Below, piece after piece: positions 16,605 to 25,738 of a stretch of DNA of 36,900 nucleotides (position 1 is its first letter; each line of letters opens with the position of its first letter). The notes beneath the pieces are model-generated. The model saw only the letters and a list, made by a program, of their open reading frames with translations. It was not told where the DNA came from and did no database searches. This DNA comes from Luminiphilus sp. (lineage in GTDB: Bacteria > Pseudomonadota > Gammaproteobacteria > Pseudomonadales > Halieaceae): NCBI GenBank assembly GCA_029253085.1, contig JAQXAF010000086.1, positions 1 through 36,900 on the forward strand, in the 5' to 3' direction. Both the position numbers and the translations under genes were made by a program.

Positions 16605-17701
16605 TGAGCCATTCCATATTGTTACTGCCCGGTGATGGTATCGGGCCTGAGGTCGTCGCCCAAGCTCGTCGTGTTCTAGAGCGCGTGGCTGATCTTTACA
16701 AGCTCACTATTGATCTCGATGAAGCCAATTTGGGCGGCGTCGCTATTGATCGTGAGGGGCAGGCTTATCCTGAGAGCACTCAGATAAAAGCGCGTTCTGC
16801 AGCGGCATTATTGCTGGGTGCTGTAGGAGGCCCTCAATGGGATGGTTTGCCCGCCCAGGAGCGACCCGAGCGTGGTTTGTTGGCAATCCGAGCAGACTTG
16901 GATTTATTTGCGAATTTGCGGCCTGCGATCTTGTTCCCCCAGTTAGCTGATGCCTCGAGTCTAAAGCCTGAGTTGGTGGCAGGACTCGATATTTTGATTG
17001 TTAGAGAATTAACCGGCGGTATTTACTTTGGTGAGCCTCGAGGCATTCGCACACGTGACGATGGTGAACGAGAGGGATATAACACCTACATTTATCGTGA
17101 AAGTGAAATCAAACGCATAGCGCAACTCGCCTTTGAGTTGGCAGCCAAGCGTGATGGCCGTTTAACGTCAGTCGATAAGGCCAATGTTCTGGAAGTAACT
17201 CAGTTGTGGCGCGAGGTTGTCACCAACGTGGCGGCGAATTTTACAGAGGTCGACCTAGACCACCTGTATGTCGACAACGCAGCGATGCAACTTGTGCGTG
17301 CGCCCAAGCAATTTGACGTTTTAGTCACAGGCAATATTTTCGGAGACATACTTTCGGATACTGCGGCAATGCTGACAGGATCCATTGGCATGCTGCCCTC
17401 GGCGTCGCTTAACGCACACTCTGCGGGCCTATATGAGCCTGTGCACGGCTCGGCTCCTGATATTGCAGGACAAGATTGTGCTAACCCTCTGGCGACGATT
17501 CTGTCAGTGGCAATGCTATTGCGCTATTCCCTCGATGCTGGAGATGCAGCGGCGGCGGTGGAAGCAGCCGTGTCTGCGGTGCTTGATCAGGGCTGCAGGA
17601 CTGCGGATATCGCAGCTAAGGGCGATGTTGTTATTGGTACCGAGGCCATGGGTACAGCCGTCTTAAATGCACTGAAAGGCCGTCAAGGAAATGAGCTATG
17701 A
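16604..17701 (+). CDS. leuB: 3-isopropylmalate dehydrogenase
   Basis: A 365-residue beta-decarboxylating dehydrogenase. It has [11 protein letters not shown] at the N-terminus, the substrate loop [15 protein letters not shown], the catalytic-lysine segment [10 protein letters not shown], and the metal/NAD region [28 protein letters not shown] followed by [12 protein letters not shown]. It oxidises and decarboxylates 3-isopropylmalate to 2-oxoisocaproate with NAD+. The length is usual for the family. Unlike Pseudomonas, no extra gene separates leuD from leuB. Its stop region overlaps the asd start (ATGA). Confidence 0.98.
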   Translation: MSHSILLLPGDGIGPEVVAQARRVLERVADLYKLTIDLDEANLGGVAIDREGQAYPESTQIKARSAAALLLGAVGGPQWDGLPAQERPERGLLAIRADLDLFANLRPAILFPQLADASSLKPELVAGLDILIVRELTGGIYFGEPRGIRTRDDGEREGYNTYIYRESEIKRIAQLAFELAAKRDGRLTSVDKANVLEVTQLWREVVTNVAANFTEVDLDHLYVDNAAMQLVRAPKQFDVLVTGNIFGDILSDTAAMLTGSIGMLPSASLNAHSAGLYEPVHGSAPDIAGQDCANPLATILSVAMLLRYSLDAGDAAAAVEAAVSAVLDQGCRTADIAAKGDVVIGTEAMGTAVLNALKGRQGNEL

Positions 17702-18720
17702 GTGAAGCGATTGACATCGCAGTTGTTGGTGCAACCGGCGCTGTGGGAGAGGCCATGTTGGAAATTCTCGAGCAGAGAGAGTTTCCGGTGGGTAAGTTAT
17801 ACGCTTTGGCGTCGCAGCGTTCGGCGGGAAAGACGGTGCGGTTTAGAGGTAAGTCGATCACCGTTTCTGACCTTGCGGAGTTTGACTTTTCAAAGACCGC
17901 CATCGCGCTATTTTCGGCCGGCGGTAGCGTTTCAGAGGAGCATGCGCCACGCGCCGCAGCTTCGGGTTGTGTGGTGATCGACAACACCTCACACTTTCGT
18001 CGAGAAGCGGACATACCGCTGGTTGTACCCGAGGTGAATCCAGAAGCTATCGCGGCGTATCGATCAACCCACATAATTGCTAATCCCAATTGCTCCACCA
18101 TACAGATGTTGGTCGCTTTGAAGCCAATTTATGACGCGGTGGGTATTTCTAGAATCAACGTCGCCACCTATCAGGCCGTTAGTGGCACCGGTAAGGCGGC
18201 CATTGAAGAACTTGCCGGCCAAACTGCCCGATTACTGAACGGCCAACCCGCTGAGACCAAGGTGTATCCCAAGCAGATAGCGTTTAATGCCCTGCCACAC
18301 ATTGATACCTTTGAGGATAATGGCTACACCCGGGAAGAGATGAAGATGGTTTGGGAGACTCAGAAAATTTTGGATGACCCCAAGATTGCCGTGAACGCCA
18401 CTTGCGTGCGAGTGCCAGTGTTCTATGGGCATTCGGAAGCGGTTCACATTGAGACAGACACCAAGATAACGGCCGATGCCGCCCGCAAACTATTGGGGGC
18501 TGCACCGGGTGTGACCCTTGCCGATGGCCGGGAGGATGGCGCTTATCCCACGGCGGTTACTGATGGTGCAGGCAGTAACGCTGTTTATGTGGGGAGAATT
18601 AGGGAAGATATATCCCATCCAACGGGCCTGAATCTCTGGGTTGTTGCGGATAACCTTCGAAAAGGCGCGGCTTTAAACAGTATCCAGATTGCAGAGCTTC
18701 TAGTGAAAGAGCATTTTTGA
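17698..18720 (+). CDS. asd: aspartate-semialdehyde dehydrogenase, short form
   Basis: A 340-residue enzyme with the Rossmann motif [13 protein letters not shown] (9-21), the nucleophile Cys132 in [20 protein letters not shown], and the conserved [16 protein letters not shown]. It reduces aspartyl phosphate to aspartate semialdehyde for lysine, diaminopimelate, threonine and methionine synthesis. It belongs to the roughly 340-residue branch that includes the Usg-like paralogue in Pseudomonas, not the 370-residue enzyme found there, yet its catalytic Cys is intact. It is therefore probably the working enzyme. It overlaps leuB by four bases. Confidence 0.95.
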   Translation: MSEAIDIAVVGATGAVGEAMLEILEQREFPVGKLYALASQRSAGKTVRFRGKSITVSDLAEFDFSKTAIALFSAGGSVSEEHAPRAAASGCVVIDNTSHFRREADIPLVVPEVNPEAIAAYRSTHIIANPNCSTIQMLVALKPIYDAVGISRINVATYQAVSGTGKAAIEELAGQTARLLNGQPAETKVYPKQIAFNALPHIDTFEDNGYTREEMKMVWETQKILDDPKIAVNATCVRVPVFYGHSEAVHIETDTKITADAARKLLGAAPGVTLADGREDGAYPTAVTDGAGSNAVYVGRIREDISHPTGLNLWVVADNLRKGAALNSIQIAELLVKEHF

Positions 18721-18780
18721 TCGGATTATTGGGGAGATTTTTCTAGGTGGGCACTTCAAACGGTAAAAAAACGGGTATTG

Positions 18781-18801
18781 TAGGGCCATGCGGGATCCCT
18801 A
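18781..18801 (+). other. inverted repeat just before the first fimV ATG
   Basis: TAGGG and CCCTA, separated by 11 bases, could pair immediately before the ATG at 18803. The 82-base gap after asd also holds a weak TATTGT box at 18776-18781. A regulatory role is speculative. Confidence 0.2.
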
Positions 18802-18802
18802 G

Positions 18803-21181
18803 ATGGGAAACTGGCAGTTCATGCTGAGAGGTTGGATGGGTAAGCAGGACACAACTGGGGCGCTGGTACTTTGGCGTGGGCTTGCTGGCCTGGCTGCTTT
18901 GTTGCCGGCGTGCTCTTGGGGCTTGGGTTTAGGCGACATTACCCTCAACTCTTACCTAAACGAGCCCCTGTCCGCTGAAGTGATGCTGCTCGACGTCCAA
19001 GACCTGACGGCTGATGACATCAGGGTTCGGCTGGGCACGCAAGACGCCTTTGACCGGCTCGGTGTGGAGCGTGCATACTTTTTAACCAGCATCAAATTTG
19101 AGGTGGTGGTTGAGGACAGCGCAGCGCGAATTCTTCTGACAACGACGAAGCCGCTGCTCGAGCCTTACCTGGACTTTTTAGTGGAAACTCGGTGGCCTGA
19201 TGGCCGTTTACTCCGCGAATACACTGTCTTGGTTGATCTTCCAACCCAACCATCGGCGAGTGCTCAAACTCGGGGCTTTAGTGCAATTGAGTCTACGGAA
19301 GAGCAAGATCGAGCCGCCTTAGACGCGACTGTCTCTCAGTTGGCTAGCCCAAACTCACCAAGTATTACGCCCGATAGAAGCTTTGATCGTGACACCGAAG
19401 AGCGGCCCCGTGTCGGCGGCCGTTATCTGGTACAGCACGCGGATACGCTGTGGGAGATAGCCTTGGATGCGGCACCTCAAGGCGCCACTGCCGAGCAAAC
19501 GATGTTAGCAACGGTACAAATGAATACAGATGCATTTCTGGGGGGGAATATCAACGGTTTGAAGGCCGGCTATGTCCTGGAGTTACCTGCAGAAGGCGAT
19601 ATTTTGACCTCGCAGCGCGAGGCCTTAGCGGCAGTGTCTCAGGCCAATCGAGACTGGCGCAATGGTATCCGTCGCACGCCCGCACTGCGCGTAGTGGCCG
19701 ATGACGAGGCCAGCGATGACGTACTGGCCGATGATGCGTTTGAGGCCGATTTTGTTGCAGCCGACGAAGAACAAAACAGCATTTCTGATCAAGGCAGCGA
19801 TGACGGCATGCTTGCCGCGGCTGCACAGCAAAGGACAAACGCAGCTGAAGACACGCCAGAAGTCTTACCGGCGACCCCCGCAGTAACGCCAGGCAATATT
19901 GCTCCAACAGCAGCGGGACCCAATTCGAGCGAACTTTTAGAAATTCAGACGCGGCTTACAGCACTGTCAGAGCAGATGGGTAATTTGCGCGATTTGGTGG
20001 TATTGAAGGACCAGCAAATCGCAGCGTTGGAGGCTCAGCTGGCGGCGCAGCGCGAGGCGAAGGATGTCGCTGCTGTAGGAGATACGCTATCGGTACCTCC
20101 GCGTTCATCGGCCCCACTTGATCGAGGGTTTCCGTGGTGGGCGTTTGCTTTAGGAGGCGTTGCGCTGCTGGCAGTGGGTGCCGTGGTCTATTCGCGAAGG
20201 GTGCAGCAGCCGGTGATGATTTTGAAGCGCAACCCGCCCACCGAACGCGAGCCAACGGTTAATCGGCCTAAAGAACTTGATCCTAGACCCGCGCGTGCGC
20301 CGGCTCCGGCGCGGGCTTCTCCTGAGGCCGTGGCCCCAGAGCAGGTGCAAGCAGGTGCAAATACAGCACCCGAGCCTGCCAGCGACGGCGAGCGGGGTTA
20401 CGGGCAGCGTTTGCATAATGATTATGTCGATGAGGGCGTGGTCGCTGATGCGATTGCCGAAGCCGATATCTACATGGCTTATGGGCGGCATCAGCAAGCA
20501 CTGAATCTATTGGAGTCTGCTGCGCAGGCCAACCCCGAAGATCCCCTGGCTCTGTTGAAAATGGTAGAGATCTACCTCCAAAATGATCGTCAAGAAGAGG
20601 CAAAGATCACAGCCCAAAAACTTGAGGGCATGGATAACGGGCTTGCCTTTGGTGAGGCTTCGCGAATGCTTGCTGAAGCGATTTCGTCAACGAAAAGCCT
20701 CGATTTAGGTGAGCTTGCCCAGCCTGTTTCGGATGTTCCGTTGACCTTAGATCTGGAAGATGACGTCCTTGAAGAAATAATGCCGTACTCAGAATCTGGG
20801 GCCGGAAATTCCTCTGAAGCGCCAGAGTCAAATCCCTTTGACAACGACGACTTGGGCACAGCGCGGCAAGAACTTTCTACTGATGACCCAGGCTACCTCG
20901 CTGGGGATCAGTTCCTCGAGCAAGCCGAGGTGCTGCCACCGGAACTTGCCGCTGTACTGGGGACAGATATTCCTCCGCCAACTGTCGAAGACGATGATGA
21001 GCCTGAGGGGCTGGTCTATGCAGCGGAGGTTGACCCTGTAGACACTCAGTTGGATCTGGCTCGAGCTTATATCGATATGGGAGACGAGGATGGCGCGCGC
21101 CCAGTACTGAAGGAGGTGATTTCCGCGGGTGATTTGCGCCAGCAGGCAGAGGCCCGCGAACTTCTCCTTAATATTGACTGA
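18803..21181 (+). CDS. fimV: FimV-like polar organiser with LysM and TPR-type C-terminal domain
   Basis: Up to 792 residues. A hydrophobic signal segment (about 21-42) ends near GLGLGDITLNSYLNEPLSAEV, the typical mature FimV start. A LysM peptidoglycan-binding domain (GGRYLVQHADTLWEIA... VLELP) spans about 203-256. An acidic low-complexity region, a coiled-coil-like stretch (about 375-415) and one transmembrane helix (WWAFALGGVALLAVGAVVY) near 449-467 follow. The acidic cytoplasmic tail has a TPR-like segment and ends in the conserved FimV C-terminal cap (LDLARAYIDMGDEDGARPVL). FimV organises the pole and controls type IV pili. The start is uncertain: ATGs at 18803, 18821 and 18836 are in frame, and GAGAGG precedes the last by 4 bases. 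It is shorter than Pseudomonas FimV. Confidence 0.92.
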   Translation: MGNWQFMLRGWMGKQDTTGALVLWRGLAGLAALLPACSWGLGLGDITLNSYLNEPLSAEVMLLDVQDLTADDIRVRLGTQDAFDRLGVERAYFLTSIKFEVVVEDSAARILLTTTKPLLEPYLDFLVETRWPDGRLLREYTVLVDLPTQPSASAQTRGFSAIESTEEQDRAALDATVSQLASPNSPSITPDRSFDRDTEERPRVGGRYLVQHADTLWEIALDAAPQGATAEQTMLATVQMNTDAFLGGNINGLKAGYVLELPAEGDILTSQREALAAVSQANRDWRNGIRRTPALRVVADDEASDDVLADDAFEADFVAADEEQNSISDQGSDDGMLAAAAQQRTNAAEDTPEVLPATPAVTPGNIAPTAAGPNSSELLEIQTRLTALSEQMGNLRDLVVLKDQQIAALEAQLAAQREAKDVAAVGDTLSVPPRSSAPLDRGFPWWAFALGGVALLAVGAVVYSRRVQQPVMILKRNPPTEREPTVNRPKELDPRPARAPAPARASPEAVAPEQVQAGANTAPEPASDGERGYGQRLHNDYVDEGVVADAIAEADIYMAYGRHQQALNLLESAAQANPEDPLALLKMVEIYLQNDRQEEAKITAQKLEGMDNGLAFGEASRMLAEAISSTKSLDLGELAQPVSDVPLTLDLEDDVLEEIMPYSESGAGNSSEAPESNPFDNDDLGTARQELSTDDPGYLAGDQFLEQAEVLPPELAAVLGTDIPPPTVEDDDEPEGLVYAAEVDPVDTQLDLARAYIDMGDEDGARPVLKEVISAGDLRQQAEARELLLNID
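21110..21120 (+). promoter_or_regulatory. perfect extended Shine-Dalgarno sequence for truA, inside fimV
   Basis: AAGGAGGTGAT is an uninterrupted 11-base complement of the common 16S rRNA 3' end. It ends 8 bases before the GTG at 21129, and the GGAGG core ends 12 bases before it. It favours that GTG as the truA start and could also slow ribosomes finishing fimV. Confidence 0.6.
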
Positions 21182-22019
21182 AGCTTTTCCCTCATTTAGC
21201 TCGGTTAGCTGGCCCTCAGGTACACGTATTGCACTGTGCGTTAGCTACTATGGCGGCGAGTTTTGTGGCTGGCAGGCGCAGCCGCACCTTCCAGTAGCAA
21301 CCGTTCAAAATACTTTAGAGCAAGCGCTGAGCAAGATTGCTGCAACACGGGTCAGTACCCACTGTGCCGGACGAACTGATACCGGAGTCCATGGAGTCGC
21401 TCAGGTTGTGCACTTTGATGATCCCGTCGGTCGCTCCCAAAAAGCTTGGGTCATGGGTTGTAATCGAAACCTGCCCTCGACAGTTCGAGTGTTGTGGGCA
21501 AGGTCAGTATCCAGCGATTTTCACGCTCGATTTAGCGCTGCGTCTCGGCATTACCGCTACGTCATTAGTAATAGCGCTATTCTGTCGCCTCATCACTGCG
21601 GTCTCGTTAGTCATTGTCGCAAGCCCCTAGATGTCCAGGCGATGCAGGATGCCAGCCAAGTTCTGTTGGGTGAACATGACTTTAGCGCGTTTCGTGCCGC
21701 CCAATGTCAGGCCGCACACCCGGTGCGGGAAATTTTCGGGGTGAGTGTAAAGCGCATCGGAGACTTTGTTGTTTTAGATATTGAAGCCAACGCATTTCTT
21801 TATCACATGGTTCGTAATTTAGTTGGCTCGCTACAAATGGTGGGTGTGGGTCAGCGGCCCCGGGAGTGGATTGCACAATTGCTCGAGGGAAAGGATCGCA
21901 CGCTGGGGGGGGATACGGCGAGCGCTAGCGGCCTTTACTTGCAGTCAATCGCCTATCCCGAGCACTTTGGCTTACCTGTAAATCAAGCGCCGAACTCATT
22001 GTTTCTTGGGGGCAGTTAA
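21129..22019 (+). CDS. truA: tRNA pseudouridine(38-40) synthase
   Basis: A protein of up to 296 residues. TRIALCVSYYGGEFCGWQAQ starts the conserved domain, CAGRTDTGVHGVAQVVHF carries the catalytic Asp, FHARFSAASRHYRYVI and NAFLYHMVRNLVGSL are further TruA hallmarks. It converts uridines 38-40 of the anticodon arm to pseudouridine. The start is not settled. GTG at 21129 has the strong ribosome binding site described above and gives an N-terminus about 20 residues longer than in E. coli; TTG at 21174 gives a more usual length but has no such site. Either way it overlaps the end of fimV, so the two are coupled. Confidence 0.95.
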   Translation: MICASRQRPANFSLILTEAFPSFSSVSWPSGTRIALCVSYYGGEFCGWQAQPHLPVATVQNTLEQALSKIAATRVSTHCAGRTDTGVHGVAQVVHFDDPVGRSQKAWVMGCNRNLPSTVRVLWARSVSSDFHARFSAASRHYRYVISNSAILSPHHCGLVSHCRKPLDVQAMQDASQVLLGEHDFSAFRAAQCQAAHPVREIFGVSVKRIGDFVVLDIEANAFLYHMVRNLVGSLQMVGVGQRPREWIAQLLEGKDRTLGGDTASASGLYLQSIAYPEHFGLPVNQAPNSLFLGGS

Positions 22020-22032
22020 GCCCCTCCAGGTT

Positions 22033-22041
22033 TGCTACAAT
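22033..22041 (+). promoter_or_regulatory. candidate extended -10 promoter for trpF
   Basis: TGC-TACAAT gives an extended -10 with 5 of 6 -10 bases, predicted start near 22048. No clear -35 is present. A hairpin GGGGC-AGTTAA-GCCCC straddles the truA stop just upstream and might limit read-through, although it lacks a T-tract. Confidence 0.4.
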
Positions 22042-22072
22042 GCAGCGCGTCATTTGGCACTGGGGTTATTGC

Positions 22073-22699
22073 GTGTCCGTTCAGGTCAAAATTTGCGGTG
22101 TTACCCGAGAAATAGATGCTCTGGCAGCGGCAGATGCCGGGGCAAACGCTATCGGGTTGGTATTTTGGCCGGGTAGTAAGCGCGCCGTATCCTTAGAAAG
22201 AGCGGCGGACATTTGTGCCGTGCTCCCGCCATTGGTTACTGTGACGGCATTAATGGTTGATCCAACGGTCGAACAAGTTGAAGGGCTGTTGGAGGCACTG
22301 CCGATCAATCTTATTCAGTGGCACGGAAGCGAGAGCCCTAAATTCTGTGAGCAGTTTCGGGTGCCATATATCAGAGCGCTACCCGCGAGCGTCTGCGGCA
22401 AACTTGAGTCAGTCATGGCGGAATATCCAAGTGCTCGGGGCTTTCTTCTCGATGCGGTGGACAATGGACAGTTTGGGGGAACCGGGCACTGCTTTGACTG
22501 GGATGTGATTCCGACGACCAGAAGTCGGCCGATCATTTTGGCGGGAGGGCTCAATCCCGCTAATGTGGGTGAAGCGGTGATGAAAGTTCGCCCCAGCGCT
22601 GTCGACGTTAGTAGTGGTGTTGAATGCTCGCCGGGTATTAAACAGCCAGAGAAAATTAAGCAATTTATACATGCCGCTCGTGAGGCGGCCGAGGCATAA
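22073..22699 (+). CDS. trpF: phosphoribosylanthranilate isomerase
   Basis: A 208-residue TIM barrel beginning [13 protein letters not shown], with the catalytic Cys8 in KICG and a second acidic residue in [20 protein letters not shown]. The phosphate-binding end [11 protein letters not shown] and [14 protein letters not shown] is standard. It isomerises N-phosphoribosylanthranilate in tryptophan synthesis. The GTG at 22073 is preferred because family members start within a few residues of KICG and because an ATG at 22040 lies in the probable -10 box. It is followed six bases later by trpB, as in many gammaproteobacteria outside Pseudomonas. Confidence 0.96.
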   Translation: MSVQVKICGVTREIDALAAADAGANAIGLVFWPGSKRAVSLERAADICAVLPPLVTVTALMVDPTVEQVEGLLEALPINLIQWHGSESPKFCEQFRVPYIRALPASVCGKLESVMAEYPSARGFLLDAVDNGQFGGTGHCFDWDVIPTTRSRPIILAGGLNPANVGEAVMKVRPSAVDVSSGVECSPGIKQPEKIKQFIHAAREAAEA

Positions 22700-22704
22700 G
22701 CTTT

Positions 22705-23925
22705 ATGACTGAAATGATTAGCCCAGATTTATTCGCCTCTGTCCCTGATCCTGACGGACGCTTTGGTCCCTACGGTGGAAAGTTTGTCGCGGAGACCCTG
22801 ATGTCAGCATTGGCAGAGTTGGAGGTGGTTTACCGCGGCCTTTCCTGCGATCCCGATTTTCAGAAGGAATTTGACTCTGATCTTGCACATTACGTGGGCA
22901 GGCCTTCTCCGCTCTACGAGGCGAGCCGCATGTCTGATGCCATTGGTGGAGCACGTATTTTCCTTAAGCGGGAAGACCTCAACCATACAGGGGCCCACAA
23001 AGTTAACAACACGATTGGTCAAGCGTTATTGGCCAAACACATGGGCAAGAAGCGCATTATTGCAGAGACCGGCGCTGGCCAGCACGGCGTGGCGAGTGCA
23101 ACCGTTGCCGCTCGCCTTGGCTTGGAATGTCACGTTTTCATGGGTGCGGAGGATATTAAACGTCAGTCGTTGAATGTTTACCGAATGAAGTTATTAGGGG
23201 CTGAAGTGATACCGGTAACGTCCGGTTCAAAAACGCTTAAAGATGCAATGAATGAGGCACTCAGGGACTGGGTAACCTACGTTGATAACACCTTTTACAT
23301 CATTGGCACGGTCGCGGGACCGCATCCCTATCCCATGTTGGTGCGTGACTTTCAAAGCGTGATTGGCCGTGAAGCGCGCAGACAATCACTCGCAATGACA
23401 GGCAAGCTACCCGATGCGCTGGTGGCTTGTGTTGGTGGTGGCTCAAACGCAATTGGCCTTTTCCATCCTTTTCTGGGTGATGAAAAAGTAGCAATGTATG
23501 GCGTCGAAGCAGGCGGTCACGGTGTCGAAACAGGGCAGCATGCGGCGCCATTGTCGGCGGGTACTCCGGGGGTTTTGCACGGCAATCGGACCTATCTCAT
23601 GCAAGACCAAAACGGCCAGATTATGGAGACACACTCGGTCTCTGCGGGCCTCGATTACCCCGGTGTAGGCCCTGAGCACAGTTGGTTAAAAGACATTGGC
23701 CGGGTCAACTATGTTGCGGCAAATGATGACGAAGCGCTGACAGCGTTCCATCACTGGACAAGGACCGAGGGTATTATGCCCGCGTTAGAAACGGCGCATG
23801 CCTTGGCTTATGCTGAAAAATTAGCCGCGGATATGACGCCTGATCAGCATATTATTGTTAATCTTTCAGGGCGGGGTGATAAAGATATTCTTACTGTCGC
23901 AGCGATTGAAGGTATTGAAGTTTAA
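22705..23925 (+). CDS. trpB: tryptophan synthase beta subunit
   Basis: A 406-residue PLP enzyme. The N-terminal [17 protein letters not shown], the PLP lysine Lys99 in [11 protein letters not shown], the glycine-rich phosphate loop VGGGSNAIG and the C-terminal [10 protein letters not shown] are all intact. It condenses indole and serine to tryptophan within the alpha2beta2 complex. The length is typical. It lies five bases after trpF and 21 bases before trpA, so the three form a trpFBA unit. In Pseudomonas trpBA is at another locus, regulated by TrpI; no trpI-like gene is next to it here. Confidence 0.98.
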   Translation: MTEMISPDLFASVPDPDGRFGPYGGKFVAETLMSALAELEVVYRGLSCDPDFQKEFDSDLAHYVGRPSPLYEASRMSDAIGGARIFLKREDLNHTGAHKVNNTIGQALLAKHMGKKRIIAETGAGQHGVASATVAARLGLECHVFMGAEDIKRQSLNVYRMKLLGAEVIPVTSGSKTLKDAMNEALRDWVTYVDNTFYIIGTVAGPHPYPMLVRDFQSVIGREARRQSLAMTGKLPDALVACVGGGSNAIGLFHPFLGDEKVAMYGVEAGGHGVETGQHAAPLSAGTPGVLHGNRTYLMQDQNGQIMETHSVSAGLDYPGVGPEHSWLKDIGRVNYVAANDDEALTAFHHWTRTEGIMPALETAHALAYAEKLAADMTPDQHIIVNLSGRGDKDILTVAAIEGIEV

Positions 23926-23946
23926 ACCGTAAAAGTAGGATAGACC

Positions 23947-24762
23947 GTGAGCAGACTCACTCCATGTTTTGAAACGCTTCGTGACTCGGGGCGTAAAGCC
24001 GTCATACCTTATATTGTCGCTGGGGATCCTACCGTTGCTTCAACGGTGCCAATGCTCCATCGCCTTGTTGCGGCTGGGGCAAACGTCCTGGAGTTGGGCG
24101 TGCCGTTTTCTGATCCCATGTCAGAGGGGCCCGTTATACAGCGCGGGCATGAGCGTGCACTTGCCAATCACGTCTCTCTCACGCAAGTGTTGGATATGGT
24201 GGCTGAATTTCGGCAGGGGGATCAGGTGACCCCCATAGTTATTATGGGTTATGCCAATCCGGTTGAAAGAATGGGTTACGCCGATTTTGCCGCTGCGTGT
24301 GCAGCAGCAGGCGTTGATGGTTTGATCACTGTCGATTTACCACCTGAAGAGGTGGGTCCCCTCAATGTCGAGCTACAAAAGGTAGCGATTGACAACATAT
24401 TTCTGATTTCGCCGACGACACCGGCACAGAGGGTTGGCACGATCACGGCCAACGCCTCCGGTTTTATTTATTACGTGGCGGTTAAAGGTGTAACCGGCGC
24501 GGGACATTTGGATAGCTCTGACGTTGGCATGCACCTTGATGTTATTCGTGCAGAGACGACCCTCCCTATCTGCGTGGGGTTTGGCATAAAGGACGCGGAG
24601 TCAGCGACTGCGGTGGGCGCTATGGCGGATGGTGTGGTGGTGGGAAGTGCCTTGATCGATACCATGACGGTTGCTATGGAGTCGGGCGACTCCCTCCATG
24701 ATGGCATTGAGAAGGCTGTGACCCTCTTGGGGTCTATCCGCACCGGCATAGATAATATGTAA
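23947..24762 (+). CDS. trpA: tryptophan synthase alpha subunit
   Basis: A 271-residue TIM barrel that cleaves indole-3-glycerol phosphate to indole and channels it to TrpB. VLELGVPFSDPMSEGPVIQRG contains catalytic Glu49, but position 60, normally Asp, is Glu (codon GAG). Other motifs are normal: VDGLITVDLPPEE, FIYYVAVKGVTGAG, GFGIKDAES and GVVVGSALID. GTG is the start, with AGGA about 7 bases upstream. The Asp60-to-Glu change is conservative and the rest of the protein looks functional, so it is called an active enzyme. Confidence 0.97.
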   Translation: MSRLTPCFETLRDSGRKAVIPYIVAGDPTVASTVPMLHRLVAAGANVLELGVPFSDPMSEGPVIQRGHERALANHVSLTQVLDMVAEFRQGDQVTPIVIMGYANPVERMGYADFAAACAAAGVDGLITVDLPPEEVGPLNVELQKVAIDNIFLISPTTPAQRVGTITANASGFIYYVAVKGVTGAGHLDSSDVGMHLDVIRAETTLPICVGFGIKDAESATAVGAMADGVVVGSALIDTMTVAMESGDSLHDGIEKAVTLLGSIRTGIDNM

Positions 24763-24793
24763 TTGTGTCCACTACTGGTGGCTAGCGAAGGGT

Positions 24794-24799
24794 TATAAT
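24794..24799 (+). promoter_or_regulatory. consensus -10 box (TATAAT) for accD
   Basis: A perfect TATAAT in the 65-base gap between trpA and accD, predicted start near 24806. No good -35 or TGn extension is seen. CGGAG lies about 6 bases before the accD ATG. It would let accD and downstream genes be transcribed independently of trp. Confidence 0.4.
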
Positions 24800-24827
24800 A
24801 TTAGCGCTTAGCTGATCGGAGTCCGAT

Positions 24828-25733
24828 ATGAGTTGGATTGACAAAATTCTGCCTTCCGGCGTCCGCAAGGACGAGGCCGAACAAAAGCGCGTTAACGTGC
24901 CAGAGGGGCTCTGGAAAAAGTGCATTAAGTGCGACGCAGTGCTTTATTGGCCCGACTTGGATCGTAATCTAGAGGTCTGCCCCAAGTGTGACCATCATAT
25001 GCGTGTGGGCGCTCGGCGCAGGCTGGACATATTCTTAGACGAAGACGGCCGTCAAGAGCTATTTTCTGACATTGAACCCATCGATAGACTTAAATTCAAA
25101 GATAAACGTAAGTATCGCGATCGCTTGACTGCCGCTCAAAAAAGCACGGGTGAACGCGATGCGCTGATTGCCATGCAGGGGCGCCTACACGGTCTGGATC
25201 TCGTCACCGTTGCCTTTGAGTTTAATTTCCATGGTGGTTCGATGGGTTACGCCGTCGGTGAGAAATTTACGCGGTCTGCAACGCATGCCTTGAAGAACGG
25301 TTTGCCCCTGGTGTGCTTTGCCGCTTCGGGAGGAGCTAGAATGCAAGAAGCGCTGATTTCTCTGATGCAAATGGCTAAAACGTCGGCGGTACTCGAGCGC
25401 CTCAAGCTCAATGGGCTGCCGTTTATTTCGGTGATGACAGATCCGATTTATGGTGGTGTTTCAGCGTCCCTTGCGCTTCTTGGTGATGTTAATGTCGCTG
25501 AGCCCGATGCTCGGGCAGGATTTGCTGGGCCTAATATTATTGAGCAAACCATTCGCCAGAAGTTGCCCAAAGGATTCCAGCGGAGTGAGTTTTTGCTTGA
25601 GCACGGTGCCATTGACATGATTGTTCACCGCGCGGAAATGCGTGACACCCTAGGTCGAATCCTTTCAAAGCTTTCTGGTCAGGAGGGCAGCCAAGAGCAT
25701 GTGGCGGCTCCTGATTCTGAGCCTGTCGAATAA
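24828..25733 (+). CDS. accD: acetyl-CoA carboxylase carboxyltransferase beta subunit
   Basis: A 301-residue subunit that transfers the carboxyl group from biotin to acetyl-CoA with AccA, the first step of fatty acid synthesis. An N-terminal zinc ribbon has Cys32, Cys35, Cys51 and Cys54. The crotonase-like core includes [24 protein letters not shown] and [17 protein letters not shown], followed by [18 protein letters not shown]. Length and motifs are typical. The place between trpA and folC matches the usual accD-folC pairing. Confidence 0.98.
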   Translation: MSWIDKILPSGVRKDEAEQKRVNVPEGLWKKCIKCDAVLYWPDLDRNLEVCPKCDHHMRVGARRRLDIFLDEDGRQELFSDIEPIDRLKFKDKRKYRDRLTAAQKSTGERDALIAMQGRLHGLDLVTVAFEFNFHGGSMGYAVGEKFTRSATHALKNGLPLVCFAASGGARMQEALISLMQMAKTSAVLERLKLNGLPFISVMTDPIYGGVSASLALLGDVNVAEPDARAGFAGPNIIEQTIRQKLPKGFQRSEFLLEHGAIDMIVHRAEMRDTLGRILSKLSGQEGSQEHVAAPDSEPVE

Positions 25734-25738
25734 ATTTT

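Noticed and set aside
22008-22026. Rho-independent terminator at the truA stop
   Set aside because: The GGGGC/GCCCC hairpin is good, but it is followed by CCAGGTTTG rather than a T-run. It is mentioned only as a hairpin.
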